48,643 bases of DNA from the NCBI GenBank assembly GCA_964517075.1, contig CAZFAT010000062.1:1-48643 (forward strand), in the 5' to 3' direction. Numbering within the stretch: position 1 is the first letter of the stretch; every line of letters starts with the position of its first letter. Both the position numbers and the translations under genes were made by a program. Of this stretch, positions 16,457-27,224 are shown piece by piece. The stretch comes from CAZFAT01 sp964517075. Its GTDB lineage: Bacteria > Acidobacteriota > Vicinamibacteria > Vicinamibacterales > SCN-69-37. Under the pieces are notes generated by a model. The model made no database searches. It was not told the origin of the DNA and worked only from the letters and a program-made list of their open reading frames with translations.

Positions 16457-17005
16457 ATGTCCATCACCTTCGTCGTCTACGTCGCCGACAAGCCGGGGGC
16501 GCTCAATCGCGTCGCTTCGCTGGTGCGCCGGCGCGGGTACAACATCGAATCGCTGACGGTGGGCCACACCGGCACGCCGGGCCTCTCGCGCATGACGGTC
16601 GTCGTCGACGCGACGGCCGACGCGGCGGCCCGCATCGAGGCCAACCTCTACAAGCTCGTGCACGTGCAGCGCGTCGAGAACGTCACGGCCGTTCCCGCCG
16701 TGTACCGCTATCTCGCGCTGATCAAGGTGGCCGCCACCGCCGAGTCGCGCAGCCAGGTCATGCAGCTCGTGGACGGGTTCCGCGCGCGGGTGGTGGACGT
16801 CGCGCCCGATTCGCTGATCATCGAGATCACCGGCGCCGACGAGAAGATCGACGGCCTGCTCGAAATTCTGCGGCCGTTCGGCGTGCTCGAAGTAGCGCGC
16901 ACCGGATGCCTGGCGATGGCGCGCGGCGTGTCCGGCCGGACGCCGGCACAGGCCGCGGGTTCATCCACCGATCACCTCGACGCCACCGTCTCGTTTTCCG
17001 TCTAA
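16457..17005 (+). CDS. ilvN: Acetolactate synthase, small (regulatory) subunit
   Basis: A 182-residue protein with the N-terminal ACT domain (FVVYVADKPGALNRVASLVRR, given in part as KPGALNRVASL, and NIESLTVGHT) that binds valine for feedback inhibition. A second alpha-beta domain (about 80-165) has DSLIIEITGADEKIDGL and the family's late GVLEVARTGCLAMARG. It associates with the IlvB product just upstream. AGGAG precedes the ATG by 6 bp. A perfect 24-bp GC palindrome (17011-17034) lies right after its stop, before ilvC, and may lower or retune expression of the distal genes. Confidence 0.93.
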   Translation: MSITFVVYVADKPGALNRVASLVRRRGYNIESLTVGHTGTPGLSRMTVVVDATADAAARIEANLYKLVHVQRVENVTAVPAVYRYLALIKVAATAESRSQVMQLVDGFRARVVDVAPDSLIIEITGADEKIDGLLEILRPFGVLEVARTGCLAMARGVSGRTPAQAAGSSTDHLDATVSFSV

Positions 17006-17010
17006 TCGGC

Positions 17011-17053
17011 CGCGCGGGCGGCGCCGCCCGCGCGTGTCAGTGCCCTTTTCTTT
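17011..17053 (+). terminator. GC palindrome plus T-rich stretch between ilvN and ilvC
   Basis: CGCGCGGGCGGC and its perfect complement GCCGCCCGCGCG (17011-17034) form a very stable hairpin, followed 11 bp later by TTTTCTTT. Because the U-tract is not adjacent to the stem it would terminate only partly. It may separate ilvBN from ilvC expression levels or protect the upstream mRNA end. Confidence 0.45.
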
Positions 17054-17069
17054 CCCAGCGAGGAGTTCC

Positions 17070-18098
17070 ATGGCCACGATCTACTCCGCCCGCGATGCCG
17101 ACCTGTCCCTGATCCGCGCGAAGCGCGTGGCCGTGCTCGGCTACGGGTCGCAGGGACACGCGCACGCCCTCAACCTGCGCGACAGCGGCGTCACGGTGAA
17201 GGTCGGCCTCCCACCGGCCAGCCGCTCGCGGGCGGCCGCGCAGAAAGACGGCCTCGAGGTGGTCACGCCCGGCGACGCCGCGCAGTGGGCCGACGTGATC
17301 ATGGTACTGGTCCCCGATACGAGCCAGGCGGCGCTCTATCGCGACGCCATCGCGCCCGCGCTCACGGCCGGCAAGATGCTCATGTTCGCTCACGGCTTCA
17401 ACATCCGCTTCGGCACCATCGTCCCGCCGGCCAACGTGGACGTGGCGATGATCGCGCCGAAGTCGCCGGGCCATCGGGTGCGCGAGCTGTATGTCGAGGG
17501 CGGCGGCACGCCGGCGCTCATCGCGGTGCACCAGGACGCCACGGGGAAGGCCAAGGCGCTCGCGCTCTCCTACGGGTCCGCCATTGGCGTCGGCCGCGCC
17601 GGGATCGTCGAAACCACGTTTGCCGAGGAGACGGAAACCGACCTGTTCGGGGAGCAGGCAGTGCTCTGCGGCGGCGTCAGCGCGCTCGTCAAGGCCGGGT
17701 TCGAGACGCTCGTCGAGGCCGGCTACCAGCCTGAGATCGCCTACTTCGAGTGCCTGCACGAGCTGAAGCTCATCGTCGACCTGATGTACCGCGGCGGTCT
17801 GAACTACATGCGGTACTCGGTCAGCGACACGGCCGAGCACGGCGACTACACGGGCGGTCCACGCATCGTCACCGACGAGACGCGCCGCGAGATGCGGAAG
17901 ATGCTGACGGAGATCCAGGAGGGCGTCTACGCGAAGAAGTGGGTCGCCGAGCACGAGGCCGGTCGCCCCTGGTTCAATGCGACCCGGGCGCGCGAGCGGG
18001 AGCAGCTCCTCGAGCGCGTCGGCGCCGACCTGCGCCGGATGATGCCCTTCGTCAACCCGGTGGTGGCGCCCGACCAGACGGCCCTGCAGACGCGATAA
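17070..18098 (+). CDS. ilvC: Ketol-acid reductoisomerase (class I)
   Basis: A 342-residue class I KARI. The Rossmann loop GYGSQGHAHALNLRDSG starts near residue 24; the Mg-binding and active-site segments are PKSPGHRVRELY, EETETDLFGEQAVLCGG and YFECLHELKLIVDLMYRGG, given in part, ending with SDTAEHGDYTGG. It converts 2-acetolactate to 2,3-dihydroxy-isovalerate using NAD(P)H. I start at ATG 17070 because AGGAG lies 4 bp before it and the protein then begins MATIYSARDAD, as in other KARIs; the frame is open back to 17034. It is part of the ilvD-B-N-C run. Confidence 0.95.
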   Translation: MATIYSARDADLSLIRAKRVAVLGYGSQGHAHALNLRDSGVTVKVGLPPASRSRAAAQKDGLEVVTPGDAAQWADVIMVLVPDTSQAALYRDAIAPALTAGKMLMFAHGFNIRFGTIVPPANVDVAMIAPKSPGHRVRELYVEGGGTPALIAVHQDATGKAKALALSYGSAIGVGRAGIVETTFAEETETDLFGEQAVLCGGVSALVKAGFETLVEAGYQPEIAYFECLHELKLIVDLMYRGGLNYMRYSVSDTAEHGDYTGGPRIVTDETRREMRKMLTEIQEGVYAKKWVAEHEAGRPWFNATRAREREQLLERVGADLRRMMPFVNPVVAPDQTALQTR

Positions 18099-18115
18099 GT
18101 CGCCGCGAGTTCAGT

Positions 18116-18165
18116 TCGGGGGTCTCGACAGCTACCGGAGACCGAAGACCGGCGACCGAAAACCG
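18116..18165. repeat. Word-repeat spacer C (ACCGAAAACC family)
   Basis: ACCGAAGACCGGCGACCGA followed by AAACCG occupies 18141-18165, with a short left arm TTCGGGGGTCTC (18116-18127) that partly pairs with GAGACCGAA at 18138-18146. The word matches spacers A and F. The arms here are short, so this copy is degenerate or truncated. Confidence 0.5.
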
Positions 18166-18245
18166 CCTCCTTCCCTTTCTCTCCTGAAACGGGACATGAT
18201 CGGATGTTCGCTCGCGTCCCCCGCGAGCCACAGGAGACGTCTCTC

Positions 18246-19421
18246 GTGTTCAAAGTGCTCACACTCAACAACATCGCGAAGGTCGGGCTGTCCCGCCTTC
18301 CCTCCGACGCCTATCAGATTGGCAACGACATCAAGGACCCTGACGCCGTGCTCGTGCGCTCGGCGAGCATGCATGCGAGCCCGATTCCGCCGAGCCTGAA
18401 GGCTGTGGGGCGGGCCGGCGCCGGCGTGAACAACATTCCGGTGGCCCGGCTCAGCGAGAAGGGGATTCCCGTCTTCAACGCCCCGGGCGCCAACTCGAAC
18501 GCCGTCAAGGAGCTGGTGGTCGCCGGCCTCGTGCTGGCCTGCCGCCAGATCTGCGAGGCCTGGGACTTCGCCCGGACGCTCGAGGGCTCGGACGACGAGC
18601 TGGCGAAGGCGGTGGAGGCCGGCAAGAAGAACTTCGCGGGCTTCGAGCTGCCCGGCCGGACGCTGGGCGTCATCGGCCTGGGCGCCATTGGCCGGCTCGT
18701 CGCAAATGCCGGCGTGGGCCTCAGCATGCAGGTCATCGGGTTCGACCCCGGCCTGACGGTCGAAGGCGCCTGGCACCTCTCGTCCTCGGTCAAGAAGGCC
18801 CGATCGATTGAAGAAGTGCTGCGCGAGGCGGACTTCCTGACGGTGCACGTCCCGCTGAACGACGCGACCCGCCATCTCGTCAACGCCGACCGGATCAAGA
18901 CGATGAAGAAGGGCGTGGTCCTGCTGAACTTCGCGCGTGAGGGCATCATGGACGACCAGGCCATCGTGGACGCCATCGACGCCGGGCGCGTGCACGCCTA
19001 CATCAGCGATTTTCCGACGAACCTGACGAAGAACCACCGTCGGTGCGTGACGCTGCCGCACCTGGGCGCGTCGACCGCCGAGGCCGAAGACAACTGCGCC
19101 ATCATGGTGGCCGATCAGGTGCGGGACTTCCTGGAGAACGGCAACGTCCGCAACGCGGTCAACTTCCCGGAAGTCGTCGTGCCGCGCCGGACGGCCCACC
19201 GGCTGATCTGCGCGAACGCCAACGTGCCGAACATGCTCGGCCAGATCTCCGAGGCCTTCGGCCAGGCCGGCCTGAACATCCACGACATGGTCAACTCGTC
19301 GAAGGGCGACCTCGCCTACACGGTCGTCGACCTGGACGTGCCGGTTCCTCCGACGGTCTTCAAGCAAGTGTCCTCGATCAAAGGCGTGCTGATGGCGCGG
19401 TTGATGGATCAACCGAAGTAG
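18246..19421 (+). CDS. serA: D-3-phosphoglycerate dehydrogenase with C-terminal ACT domain
   Basis: A 391-residue protein from GTG 18246, which has AGGAG ten bases upstream; the frame also has an ATG at 18204 (405 residues) without a good site. It has the D-2-hydroxyacid dehydrogenase NAD loop GVIGLGAIGRLVAN, the catalytic Arg in LLNFAREGIMDD, and the catalytic His in LPHLGASTAEAEDN. The C-terminal about 75 residues (PNMLGQISEAFGQAGLNIHDM) form an ACT domain, the usual serine-binding regulatory module. The function is the first step of serine synthesis. The usual NxxRGG is here NFAREG, as in the short-chain SerA group. It follows ilvC after a 147-bp gap with word-repeat C. Confidence 0.88.
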   Translation: MFKVLTLNNIAKVGLSRLPSDAYQIGNDIKDPDAVLVRSASMHASPIPPSLKAVGRAGAGVNNIPVARLSEKGIPVFNAPGANSNAVKELVVAGLVLACRQICEAWDFARTLEGSDDELAKAVEAGKKNFAGFELPGRTLGVIGLGAIGRLVANAGVGLSMQVIGFDPGLTVEGAWHLSSSVKKARSIEEVLREADFLTVHVPLNDATRHLVNADRIKTMKKGVVLLNFAREGIMDDQAIVDAIDAGRVHAYISDFPTNLTKNHRRCVTLPHLGASTAEAEDNCAIMVADQVRDFLENGNVRNAVNFPEVVVPRRTAHRLICANANVPNMLGQISEAFGQAGLNIHDMVNSSKGDLAYTVVDLDVPVPPTVFKQVSSIKGVLMARLMDQPK

Positions 19422-19429
19422 CCATCTGC

Positions 19430-19645
19430 CTATCGGCTATTGGCTATTGGCTATCGCGATTGAGTTATTGGGCTATTGAACGGTTATTGGGCTATTGATT
19501 GGGTTATTGGAGGATTGGGTTATTGGACAATTTGGCTATTGATGGGCGAGTCGCTGATTCGCGACTGCGCGCTTCAGCGACTACCAATAACCCGATCAAT
19601 AGCCCAATAACTCAATCGCGATAGCCAATAACCAATAGCCGATAG
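19430..19645. repeat. Word-repeat inverted spacer D, 216 bp near-perfect palindrome
   Basis: The outer arms 19430-19479 and 19596-19645 pair over 50 bp with a single mismatch (19444/19631); 19449-19479 and 19596-19626 are perfect over 31 bp. The left half is made of GGCTATTG and GGTTATTG words (CTATTG five times, TTATTG four times); the right half has their complements (CAATAA three times, CAATAG twice). It fills the whole gap between the convergent serA and peroxiredoxin genes and reaches their stops. It could act as a bidirectional RNA 3'-end hairpin or extrude as a cruciform. Base composition is sharply lower in GC than the neighbours. Confidence 0.85.
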
Positions 19646-20101
19646 CTAGATGCGACCGATAGCCGCCATCAGTTCCTCGACATCCGGCTGTTCGGGGATG
19701 TCATACAGCCGGATCCATTTGATGGTCCCTTCCTTGTCTATGACAAAGATGGCTCTTTCCGCGATGCCGTCGTCGCGCATCACTCCGTAGCTCGCGGCGG
19801 CCTGGCCGCGGGGGTGGAAGTCGCTCAGCAGATCGAACGAGATGCCGCCGAGGGCGTCGGCCCAGGCGCGCTTCGCGGGTGAGGCGTCGGTGCTGATCGC
19901 CAGCACGTGCGTGTCCAGCGCCGCGAACCGGGGCTGCTCGCGCTCGTACGTCTGCATCTGCACCGCACAGACCGGCGTGAACGCCAGCACGTGAAACGCC
20001 AGCACTACCGTCTTCTTCCCACGGAAGTCCGTGAGGCGGACCGTGTGTCCCTGGTGGCTGAGCAGCGCAAAGTCAGGAGCGGCCGTTCCGACCGGCAGCA
20101 T
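19646..20101 (-). CDS. 1-Cys peroxiredoxin (AhpE-like)
   Basis: A 151-residue AhpC/TSA-fold protein from ATG 20101; a GTG at 20110 is an alternative. VGTAAPDFALLSHQG and the peroxidatic motif FTPVCAVQ with C45 are clear. No second cysteine exists, so it must be a 1-Cys enzyme reduced by an outside thiol. The resemblance in order and length is to mycobacterial AhpE. It reduces hydrogen or organic peroxides in the cytoplasm. The start is only 11 bp after the aquaporin stop, so the two form an operon. Aquaporins of this class can pass hydrogen peroxide as well as water or glycerol, which would make the pairing meaningful, but this is inference. Confidence 0.88.
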   Translation of the reverse strand: MLPVGTAAPDFALLSHQGHTVRLTDFRGKKTVVLAFHVLAFTPVCAVQMQTYEREQPRFAALDTHVLAISTDASPAKRAWADALGGISFDLLSDFHPRGQAAASYGVMRDDGIAERAIFVIDKEGTIKWIRLYDIPEQPDVEELMAAIGRI

Positions 20102-20112
20102 CGAAGACACCG

Positions 20113-20793
20113 TTACTTCTTCTCCAGAATGACGTGGTGATACAGCAGGCCGGCGACGACGCCGCCGGCGATCGGAGCGATCCAGTAGAAGAGGTGCCAG
20201 TCCCAAAACTGATGGACCAGGGCCGGGCCGAATGACCGGGCCGGGTTCATGGACGCACCCGTCACCGCGCCGGCCGCCAGAATGTCGAAGGCCACCGTCA
20301 GCCCGACGCCGAAACCGCCAATCTTCAGGGCCGCCCCCCGCGGGTCCACACACGTGCCGAAGATGGCGATGACGAGCAGGAACGTGAGGACGAACTCGAC
20401 CGTCACCAGGACGCCGGGGGTCACCCAGGGCGCGGGCAGCGGGATCCCGAGACTGGCTTCGGTCACGGCGGCTTCAGGGAAGACCGAACAGCAGATCGCC
20501 GCGGCCAGCGTGGCGCCGATGAGCTGGCAGACGACATAGGTGCCGGCCCAGGACGGCGTGATCCGCCCGGTCGCCAGCATCGCGGCCGTGACGGCTGGGT
20601 TGAAGTGCGCGCCGGACACGCCGCCGAACGCGTTGACGGCCACCGAGAGCGCCAGGCCATGGGCGAGCGCGACCGCGACCAGACCGCCGCCGCCGCCCAC
20701 CACGCTCGTGCCGCTGAGAATCGCGGCAATGCCCGCGAAGCACAGGAAAAAGGTGCCCAGCGCTTCCGCCAGCGGTGCACTCCATTTCGTCAT
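20113..20793 (-). CDS. MIP-family aquaporin / glycerol channel
   Basis: A 226-residue channel with six predicted membrane helices and both half-helix motifs, NPA at 65-67 (GAHFNPAVT) and NPA at 183-185 (GASMNPARSFGPALV). The Arg after the second NPA is the selectivity-filter arginine. Residues flanking suggest a water-type (AqpZ-like) pore rather than a GlpF, but I would not press this. The start is ATG 20793, with GGGGGAGAG before it; the frame runs up to 20838. It lies upstream of the peroxiredoxin gene and is divergent from the UPF0182 gene across 92 bp. Confidence 0.9.
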   Translation of the reverse strand: MTKWSAPLAEALGTFFLCFAGIAAILSGTSVVGGGGGLVAVALAHGLALSVAVNAFGGVSGAHFNPAVTAAMLATGRITPSWAGTYVVCQLIGATLAAAICCSVFPEAAVTEASLGIPLPAPWVTPGVLVTVEFVLTFLLVIAIFGTCVDPRGAALKIGGFGVGLTVAFDILAAGAVTGASMNPARSFGPALVHQFWDWHLFYWIAPIAGGVVAGLLYHHVILEKK

Positions 20794-20885
20794 CGGCAGC
20801 TCTCCCCCGCCCCGTGGCGGCCGTACTGTGTACCACACCCTCCGCGGACCCGCATGATAAGGTTGTTCGCACCGAGGATGTCACG

Positions 20886-23735
20886 ATGAGATTGCGCGGC
20901 CTCCCAGGCCTGTTGATCCTGGCGATGGTGCTGCTGTTCGTGGTGCCGTCCGCCGTCGCGTTCTACACCGACTGGCTCTGGTTCCAGGAACTGGGCTACC
21001 AGCGGATCTTCCTGCGATCGCTGAACGCCCAGGGCGCCGCGTTCGTGGTGACGTTCCTGGCGGTGTTCCTCTTCCTCCACACCAACCTGCGGTTCGCGCG
21101 GCGGCGCACGTTCGATCGCCCGCGCGTGGTGCTCGGTACGGGCGCCGACGGGCGGACCATCTCGGTGGAAGGCCGGCGGCTGGCCGGCCTGGCGCTGCCG
21201 CTCTCGCTCGCCGTGGCCTTCGGCGTGGGCATGATGGGCGCGGCCATGTGGATGTCGTGGCTGACGTTCTTCAACGCCGTGCCGTTCGGCGACACGGACC
21301 CGCTGTTCGGCCGCGAAATCGGCTTCTACGTCTACCGACTGCCCGTCTACCAGGCGGTCCGCCACCAGGCGCTGCTCGTCTCCGTGGTCGCGCTCATCGG
21401 CTGCGCCCTGTACTACGTGCTCTCGGGCAGCTTCGTGGTCGAGGCACGGCCGGGCGTGCCATGGCCGCGCGTCCGGCTGATCCAGGCGGCGCGCCGGCAC
21501 CTCTCCCTGCTCGTGGCCGTGATTCTGGGCCTGCTGGCCTGGGGCGCCTGGCTGGAAGTGCCGAACACGCTGCTGACGCCGACGCCGGCCAGCGTCGCCT
21601 TTGGCGCCTCGTACGCCGACGTCTACGCCCGCATCCCGTTCCTGTGGCTGACGATGGCGACGCTGGTGCTGAGCGCGGTGCTGGCGGCATGGCACGGGTT
21701 CGGCCGGCGGAGCTGGATGCTGCCGCTGGCCGTGGCGTTGTACTTCGCGGTGTCGCTGGGCGGCGGGCTGTACGCCAGCTTCGTCCAGCGCTTCGTCGTC
21801 ACGCCCGACGAGCAGAACAAAGAGCAGCCGTACATCGTGCACAACATCGCGGCGACGCGGAAGGCCTACGGGCTGGACCGGGTCGTCGAGCGTGAGCTGT
21901 CAGGCGATGCCGAGCTGACCGCGACCGACATCATCGACAACGCCGGCACGATCGAGAACGTCCGCCTCTGGGATCACGACGTCCTGCTCCAGACGTTCGG
22001 CCAGCTCCAGGAGATACGCACCTACTACGACTTCCTGGCGGTCGACAACGACCGGTACCGGATTGGCGGGAAGTCCCGCCAGGTCATGCTCTCGGCGCGC
22101 GAGCTGAACACGAGCAGCATGCAGAACCGATCCTGGGTGAACGAACGCCTCACGTTCACGCATGGCTACGGCATCACGCTCGGCCCGGTGAACCAGGTGA
22201 CGACCGAAGGGCTGCCGGTGTTGTTCATCCGTGACCTGCCGCCCGTCTCGACGGTCGACCTGCGCGTGGACCAGCCGAGCATCTACTACGGCGAGCTGCA
22301 GAACATGTATGCGCTCGTCAAGACCAACACGGCCGAGTTCCATTACCCCCGCGGCGACGACAACGTCACGACGACCTACGACGGCACCGGGGGGGTGCCC
22401 ATCGGATCGCTGTGGCGCCGGCTACTGTTCGCGATCCGGTTCGCCAGCACCGACATCCTCGTGTCGCCCATGCTCACCAGCGAGAGCCGGATCATGTTCC
22501 ATCGCCAGATCCGGGAGCGGGTCGAGCGTCTCGCGCCGTTCCTGATGCTGGATTTCGACCCGTACCTCGTCGTCAGCGAGGGGCGGCTGTTCTGGATGCA
22601 GGACGCCTACACGACGACGGCGAACTATCCCTACTCGACCCCGCGATCTTCCGCGACCCAGCCGTCGCTGAACTACATCCGGAACTCGGTGAAGATCGTC
22701 ATCGACGCCTACCACGGCGACGTGACGTTCTACCTCGCGGATCCGGCGGATCCCATCGTGCGCACGCTGGCGAACGTCTTTCCGTCACTGCTGCGGCCGC
22801 TGGCCGAGATGCCGGCGGACCTGCGCAGCCACATCCGGTATCCGGAACAGCTCTTCCGCACGCAGTCGGCGATTTACACGACCTACCACATGACCAATCC
22901 GCTGGTCTTCTACAACAAGGAGGATCAATGGGACGTACCCGCGCTCGACAGCGGCCAGTCGACGCCGAGCGCCGCGGCCGCCGCGGCGGCGGGTGGCGGA
23001 TCGGCGGCGATGTTGCCCTACTACACGATGATGCGGCTGCCGGGTGAAGAGGAGACCGAGTTCATCCAGATGCTGCCGTTCACGCCGCGCGCCAAAGCGA
23101 ACCTCGCCGCCTGGATGGTCGCCCGGAGCGACGCCGAGTACTACGGCCAGCTCGTCGTATTTCAGTTCCCCAAGAACCAGATCGTCTACGGCCCGCGCCA
23201 GATCGTCGGCCGGATCAATCAGGACCAGGTCATCTCGCCGCAGATCACGCTCTGGAGCCAGCAGGGATCGCGCGTCATCTGGGGGACGCTGCTCGTCATC
23301 CCGGTCAACGAGTCGCTGATTTACGTGCGCCCGCTGTACCTGCTCTCGCCCGAGGGGCGCATTCCGGAGCTCAAGCGCGTCGTCGTCGCCTACAAGGATC
23401 GGATCGTGATGCGCGAGACGCTGACCCTCGGCCTCGTGGACATCTTCGGCCCGAAGATCATGACGGCGCTCGAGCCCGATCGCCTGCAGGGGGCCGGAAC
23501 GACACTGCCGCTGACGCCGGCACCCGACGGCGTCTCGACGATGCCAGCGGCGCCGGCGGCGGCGACGGCCCCCGCCGTCGATTCCGGCGTGGAGACGCTC
23601 ATCGCGGAGCTCCTGGCTCACCGCGATCGCGAGACGGCCGCGCTCAAAGCCGGCGACTGGACCCGAGCCGCCGAGGAACGGAAAGCGCAGGACGCCGTGG
23701 CTGAGAAGCTGCGGGCCGCGATGCGGCGCAACTAG
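20886..23735 (+). CDS. UPF0182 family large membrane protein
   Basis: A 949-residue COG1615/UPF0182 protein. About seven membrane segments lie in the first 300 residues, starting with LLILAMVLLFVVPSAVAF and the characteristic FYTDWLWFQELGYQRIF. A long extracytoplasmic domain follows with family landmarks EQPYIVHNIAATRKAYGLD, NNRYRIGG-like DNDRYRIGGKSRQVMLSARE, GYGITLGPVN and NYIRNSVKIVIDAYHG, quoted in part. A low-complexity Ala/Gly patch (SAAAAAAAGGGSAA) sits near residue 703. The function is unknown. GAGG precedes the ATG at 20886. It is followed by clpS after only 7 bp, which suggests a shared transcript. Confidence 0.88.
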   Translation: MRLRGLPGLLILAMVLLFVVPSAVAFYTDWLWFQELGYQRIFLRSLNAQGAAFVVTFLAVFLFLHTNLRFARRRTFDRPRVVLGTGADGRTISVEGRRLAGLALPLSLAVAFGVGMMGAAMWMSWLTFFNAVPFGDTDPLFGREIGFYVYRLPVYQAVRHQALLVSVVALIGCALYYVLSGSFVVEARPGVPWPRVRLIQAARRHLSLLVAVILGLLAWGAWLEVPNTLLTPTPASVAFGASYADVYARIPFLWLTMATLVLSAVLAAWHGFGRRSWMLPLAVALYFAVSLGGGLYASFVQRFVVTPDEQNKEQPYIVHNIAATRKAYGLDRVVERELSGDAELTATDIIDNAGTIENVRLWDHDVLLQTFGQLQEIRTYYDFLAVDNDRYRIGGKSRQVMLSARELNTSSMQNRSWVNERLTFTHGYGITLGPVNQVTTEGLPVLFIRDLPPVSTVDLRVDQPSIYYGELQNMYALVKTNTAEFHYPRGDDNVTTTYDGTGGVPIGSLWRRLLFAIRFASTDILVSPMLTSESRIMFHRQIRERVERLAPFLMLDFDPYLVVSEGRLFWMQDAYTTTANYPYSTPRSSATQPSLNYIRNSVKIVIDAYHGDVTFYLADPADPIVRTLANVFPSLLRPLAEMPADLRSHIRYPEQLFRTQSAIYTTYHMTNPLVFYNKEDQWDVPALDSGQSTPSAAAAAAAGGGSAAMLPYYTMMRLPGEEETEFIQMLPFTPRAKANLAAWMVARSDAEYYGQLVVFQFPKNQIVYGPRQIVGRINQDQVISPQITLWSQQGSRVIWGTLLVIPVNESLIYVRPLYLLSPEGRIPELKRVVVAYKDRIVMRETLTLGLVDIFGPKIMTALEPDRLQGAGTTLPLTPAPDGVSTMPAAPAAATAPAVDSGVETLIAELLAHRDRETAALKAGDWTRAAEERKAQDAVAEKLRAAMRRN

Positions 23736-23742
23736 CGCCTGT

Positions 23743-24045
23743 ATGACTCGCACGAGCGACGCCGTCAAGGAGCGCACGGACACCCGCCAGCAGGAGCCGA
23801 CGCTCTACAAGGTGGTGTTGCTCAACGACGACTACACCACCATGGAGTTCGTGCTGCAGGTGCTCGAGACGCTCTTCCAGAAGTCGCCGGCCGAGGCCTA
23901 CCAGATCATGATGCACGTGCACGTGAACGGCAGCGGCATCGCGGGGATCTACCCATGGGAAGTCGCTGAGACCAAGGCCGCCAGCGTGATTGCCATGGCC
24001 CGAGAGGCCGGGTTCCCGCTCAAGGCGGTCACGGAAGAAGCGTAG
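23743..24045 (+). CDS. clpS: ATP-dependent Clp protease adaptor ClpS
   Basis: A 100-residue ClpS. After a flexible N-terminal tail it has YKVVLLNDDYTTMEFVLQVL, in which the Asn-Asp pair contacts the N-degron, then MMHVHVNGSGIAGIYPWEVAETKA, in part, with the hydrophobic pocket residues. It delivers N-end-rule substrates to ClpAP. It starts 7 bp after the UPF0182 stop and lacks a clear Shine-Dalgarno of its own. clpA follows immediately, 52 bp later, the canonical pairing. Confidence 0.94.
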   Translation: MTRTSDAVKERTDTRQQEPTLYKVVLLNDDYTTMEFVLQVLETLFQKSPAEAYQIMMHVHVNGSGIAGIYPWEVAETKAASVIAMAREAGFPLKAVTEEA

Positions 24046-24048
24046 TTC

Positions 24049-24079
24049 TATAATCAATCTGTCCGGCCGTGACGGCCGG
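24049..24079 (+). promoter_or_regulatory. Promoter -10 and 5' hairpin for clpA
   Basis: A perfect TATAAT (24049-24054) lies 4 bp after the clpS stop, with no good -35. CCGGCCGT and ACGGCCGG (24063-24079) form a hairpin at the predicted 5' end of the mRNA. The clpA GTG at 24098 has AGGA seven bases before it. clpA could therefore be expressed independently of UPF0182-clpS. Confidence 0.5.
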
Positions 24080-24097
24080 GCCAGACAGGATTGTCAG

Positions 24098-26533
<2,436 letters not shown>

Positions 26534-26610
26534 TTCCGCCAATCGTCAATCGACCAATCATCAATCGTCAATTCAAATCATCAATGAATCGATCGCCAAT
26601 CATCAATTCC
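26534..26610. repeat. Word-repeat spacer E (CAATCGTCAATC family)
   Basis: The clpA-grpE gap is mostly CAATCGTCAATC, CAATCATCAATC and near variants in one orientation only, so no large hairpin forms. The word is the complement of the ATTGACGATTG word of spacer B and of the copy at 6829. It may be half of a former palindrome. Confidence 0.6.
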
Positions 26611-26621
26611 GTTTGCCTTCC

Positions 26622-27206
26622 ATGTCTGATCTGAAAGTCACCGACCGCCGCTGGTGGGCGCGGAACGACGAGGGCCCCGTCGCCGCCGACGAGGAACCCA
26701 AGCTGAAGCCCACGTACATCGAGGAGCTCGAACAGCGGCTCGCGGCGAAAGACGCCGAGCTGCAGCAACTGCTCGCGAAATACCGCGGCGCGTCCGAGGA
26801 GTTCGACCAGGCGCGGGCGCGGCTCCGGAAGGAAGTCACCAAGGACGTGGAGCGCGGTCGCCGGGCGATGCTCGTGCCGTTCCTGGAGATTCTCGACAAT
26901 CTCGACCGCGCCCTGGTCGCGGCCTGCGACCGGCGCGAGGACCCTTTCGTGGACGGCATTTCACTCGTCCGGCAGCAGTTCCTGCAGGCGCTGTCGGCCC
27001 TGGGCGTGGTTCCGGTCAATCCGCTGGGCGCGATGTTCGACCCGGCGCAGCACGAGGCCGTGGCGACGACGCCAGGCAGCGCCGGTACGCCCGAAGGCCA
27101 GATCGTCGGCGTGGTCCGGCCCGGCTATCTGATTGGCGACGAGGTGCTGCGGCCGGCGATGGTGGCCGTCGCCGGCCCTGAGCCCGAGGGCACCCGGCCG
27201 ACCTGA
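26622..27206 (+). CDS. grpE: GrpE-like nucleotide exchange factor
   Basis: A 194-residue protein. The N-terminal Glu/Lys-rich helix (about residues 28-75, IEELEQRLAAKDAELQQLL) is the long coiled coil used for dimerisation. The C-terminal beta domain has FDPAQHEAVATTPGS and GQIVGVVRPGYLIGDEVLRPAMV, in part, the GrpE signature. It releases ADP from DnaK. The start is ATG 26622; a TTG nine bases earlier is in frame. No dnaK or dnaJ lies nearby. The stop is embedded in a palindrome (27196-27212) and the next gene is convergent, 18 bp away. Confidence 0.9.
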   Translation: MSDLKVTDRRWWARNDEGPVAADEEPKLKPTYIEELEQRLAAKDAELQQLLAKYRGASEEFDQARARLRKEVTKDVERGRRAMLVPFLEILDNLDRALVAACDRREDPFVDGISLVRQQFLQALSALGVVPVNPLGAMFDPAQHEAVATTPGSAGTPEGQIVGVVRPGYLIGDEVLRPAMVAVAGPEPEGTRPT

Positions 27207-27212
27207 AGATCG
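27196..27212. repeat. REP-like palindrome, divergent copy at the grpE stop
   Basis: GGCCGACCTGAAGATCGGCC: outer GGCCGA pairs with TCGGCC around CCTGAAGA. The core GGCCGACCTGAAG is shared with copy 1 at 1881. It includes the TGA stop of grpE and lies between convergent genes; no T-tract follows. Confidence 0.45.
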
Positions 27213-27224
27213 GCCCGGCGCCGG

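Noticed and set aside
17034..17069. Start of ilvC at GTG 17034
   Set aside because: It lies in the palindrome following ilvN, has no ribosome site, and would add twelve residues absent from the family; ATG 17070 has AGGAG.
19430..19645. CRISPR array or CRISPR-like repeats in the AT-rich spacer after serA
   Set aside because: Words are too short, orientation flips at the centre and there are no regular spacers or cas genes.
20141..20353. Longer N-terminus for the peroxiredoxin (open frame up to 20353)
   Set aside because: That part is out-of-frame aquaporin sequence on the same strand; the peroxiredoxin fold begins at the Met at 20101.
27207..27224. A shared terminator between grpE and the GT2 gene
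   Set aside because: The gap is 18 bp and lacks a T-tract on either strand; only the REP-like palindrome is present.
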